Assembly (NCBI RefSeq): GCF_001557325.1
Contig: NZ_LSJS01000176.1
Span: 1-52,131, forward strand
DNA: 52,131 nt
Origin: Erythrobacter donghaensis
Lineage (GTDB): Bacteria > Pseudomonadota > Alphaproteobacteria > Sphingomonadales > Sphingomonadaceae
Reading direction: 5' to 3'
The position numbers and the translations under genes were made by a program. Positions 51,674 to 52,131 of the stretch are shown in pieces. The notes beneath the pieces were generated by a model that worked only from the letters and a program-made list of their open reading frames with translations, was not told the DNA's origin and ran no database searches. The number at the start of each line of letters is the position of its first letter. Positions within the stretch are counted from its first letter, which is position 1.

Positions 51674-52131
51674 GGCCGATAGCGCCCCCACCGCGCTGAT
51701 CCTCGAGACCGCCCACGGCCCGCGCATCACCGCCGCCAACGACGCCGGGCTCGCGGCGGGCGCGCGCGCCGGAATGCTGCTCGCCGACGCGCGCGCGCTG
51801 TGCCCCGATCTTGCTGCGGTCCCCGGCGACCCGGCGGGCGATCTCGCGTGCCTCGAGAAGCTCGCCCTGTGGGCGCAGCGCTGGGGGCCGTGGAGCGCGC
51901 TCGACCCGCCCGATGGCCTGCTGGTCGATGTCACCGGCGCGGCGCACCTGTTCGGGGGCGAGGAACGGCTGCTCAAGGATGTCGCCGCCGCCTTCGCGCA
52001 GCGTGGCCTCACCGCCCGCGCCGCCCTCGCGCCCACCGCCGGGGCAGCTTGGGCGTTGTCGCATTACGGGCGGGGCAGCGCGATCATTCCTCCCCTTCAG
52101 GGGAGGGGGACCACCGAAGGTGGTGGAGGGG
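51600..52131 (+). CDS. imuB: ImuB, Y-family polymerase-like protein (runs off right edge)
   Basis: The first 177 codons are visible. The N-terminal palm/finger region matches the ImuB/DinB group: ILSIWLARLSVDRW at the start (an ImuB-type start that lacks the usual DinB catalytic DxD), ETAHGPRITAAND, and LLVDVTGAAHLFGGEERLL. ImuB has no polymerase activity and binds the beta clamp to bring DnaE2 to lesions. Near residue 163 the frame runs into a double-hairpin repeat (52089-52131) and reads through it in frame to the window edge. Confidence 0.88.
   Translation, partial: MPRRILSIWLARLSVDRWRRASTPEADSAPTALILETAHGPRITAANDAGLAAGARAGMLLADARALCPDLAAVPGDPAGDLACLEKLALWAQRWGPWSALDPPDGLLVDVTGAAHLFGGEERLLKDVAAAFAQRGLTARAALAPTAGAAWALSHYGRGSAIIPPLQGRGTTEGGGG
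52089..52131 (+). repeat. Double-hairpin repeat, copy B, inside imuB
   Basis: CCTCCCCTTCAGGGGAGG forms the first hairpin and CCACCGAAGGTGG the second, followed by TGGAGGGG. It is the same two-hairpin design as copy A at 21197-21240 in opposite orientation. It lies inside the imuB reading frame and may continue past the window edge. Confidence 0.85.

Noticed and set aside
1..52131. CRISPR arrays, prophage genes, integrases or IS transposases
   Set aside because: No regularly spaced direct repeats, no recombinase or transposase families, and the three tRNA genes have no integrase or partial tRNA copy beside them.

Overview
The window is GC-rich alphaproteobacterial chromosome. Gene content and order point to Sphingomonadales, most likely an Erythrobacteraceae relative. 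The evidence is the zapA-6S RNA-fau order, the bkd E1a/E1b/E2 operon, the tkt-gap-pgk-fda carbon cluster, a long-form isocitrate lyase beside a divergent XRE/ScfR-type regulator, a prsK-prsR pair with a TIGR03013-type sugar transferase, and an imuA-imuB cassette behind an alphaproteobacterial GAAC-N7-GAAC LexA box. The genus is an inference. No phage, integrase, transposase or CRISPR array was seen.

Layout. 1-11.7 kb: TonB receptor N-terminus (cut by the left edge), transglutaminase-like protein, mfd, sdhE, a palindromic repeat, recG, a membrane protein, LMW phosphatase, ABC1 kinase, SDR, DUF3429 protein. 11.8-14.6 kb: CHASE2-EAL protein, a tiny 12-codon ORF with its own terminator, tRNA-Pro(CGG). 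14.7-20.3 kb: thyA, the bkd operon, a DUF1801 protein, tRNA-Asp. 20.3-22.4 kb (minus strand): DUF2842, fau, a run of small hairpins, 6S RNA, zapA, a small helical protein. 22.6-33.7 kb: tkt, gap, pgk, two small genes, fda, a lipoprotein hydrolase, thiE, an orphan exported protein of lower GC, a small secreted protein, efp, an inositol monophosphatase. 33.8-37.5 kb: an exact parS site, tRNA-Leu(CAA), an SLC13 permease, an exported M20 amidohydrolase. 37.3-40.7 kb: aceA and its divergent regulator. 40.8-47.2 kb: sugar transferase-prsK-prsR-TPR lipoprotein with overlapping genes. 47.2-52.1 kb: BASS transporter, panB, APC permease, then the SOS cassette imuA-imuB, cut by the right edge.

How the genes work together. 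Central carbon metabolism (tkt, gap, pgk, fda, the branched-chain keto acid dehydrogenase, aceA) is well represented. DNA repair appears three times: mfd, recG and the SOS-controlled imuAB. The prs block looks like a signalling and polysaccharide module of the exosortase A/PEP-CTERM type, but no exosortase or PEP-CTERM substrate is in the window.

Most notable signals: the canonical parS site and a weaker look-alike; a dispersed double-hairpin repeat with one copy reading in frame inside imuB; a LexA box on the imuA -10 element only 2 nt before the first start codon; an in-frame second copy of the aceA C-terminal codons just past its stop; six tandem hairpins between 6S RNA and fau; and the 12-codon ORF transcript.
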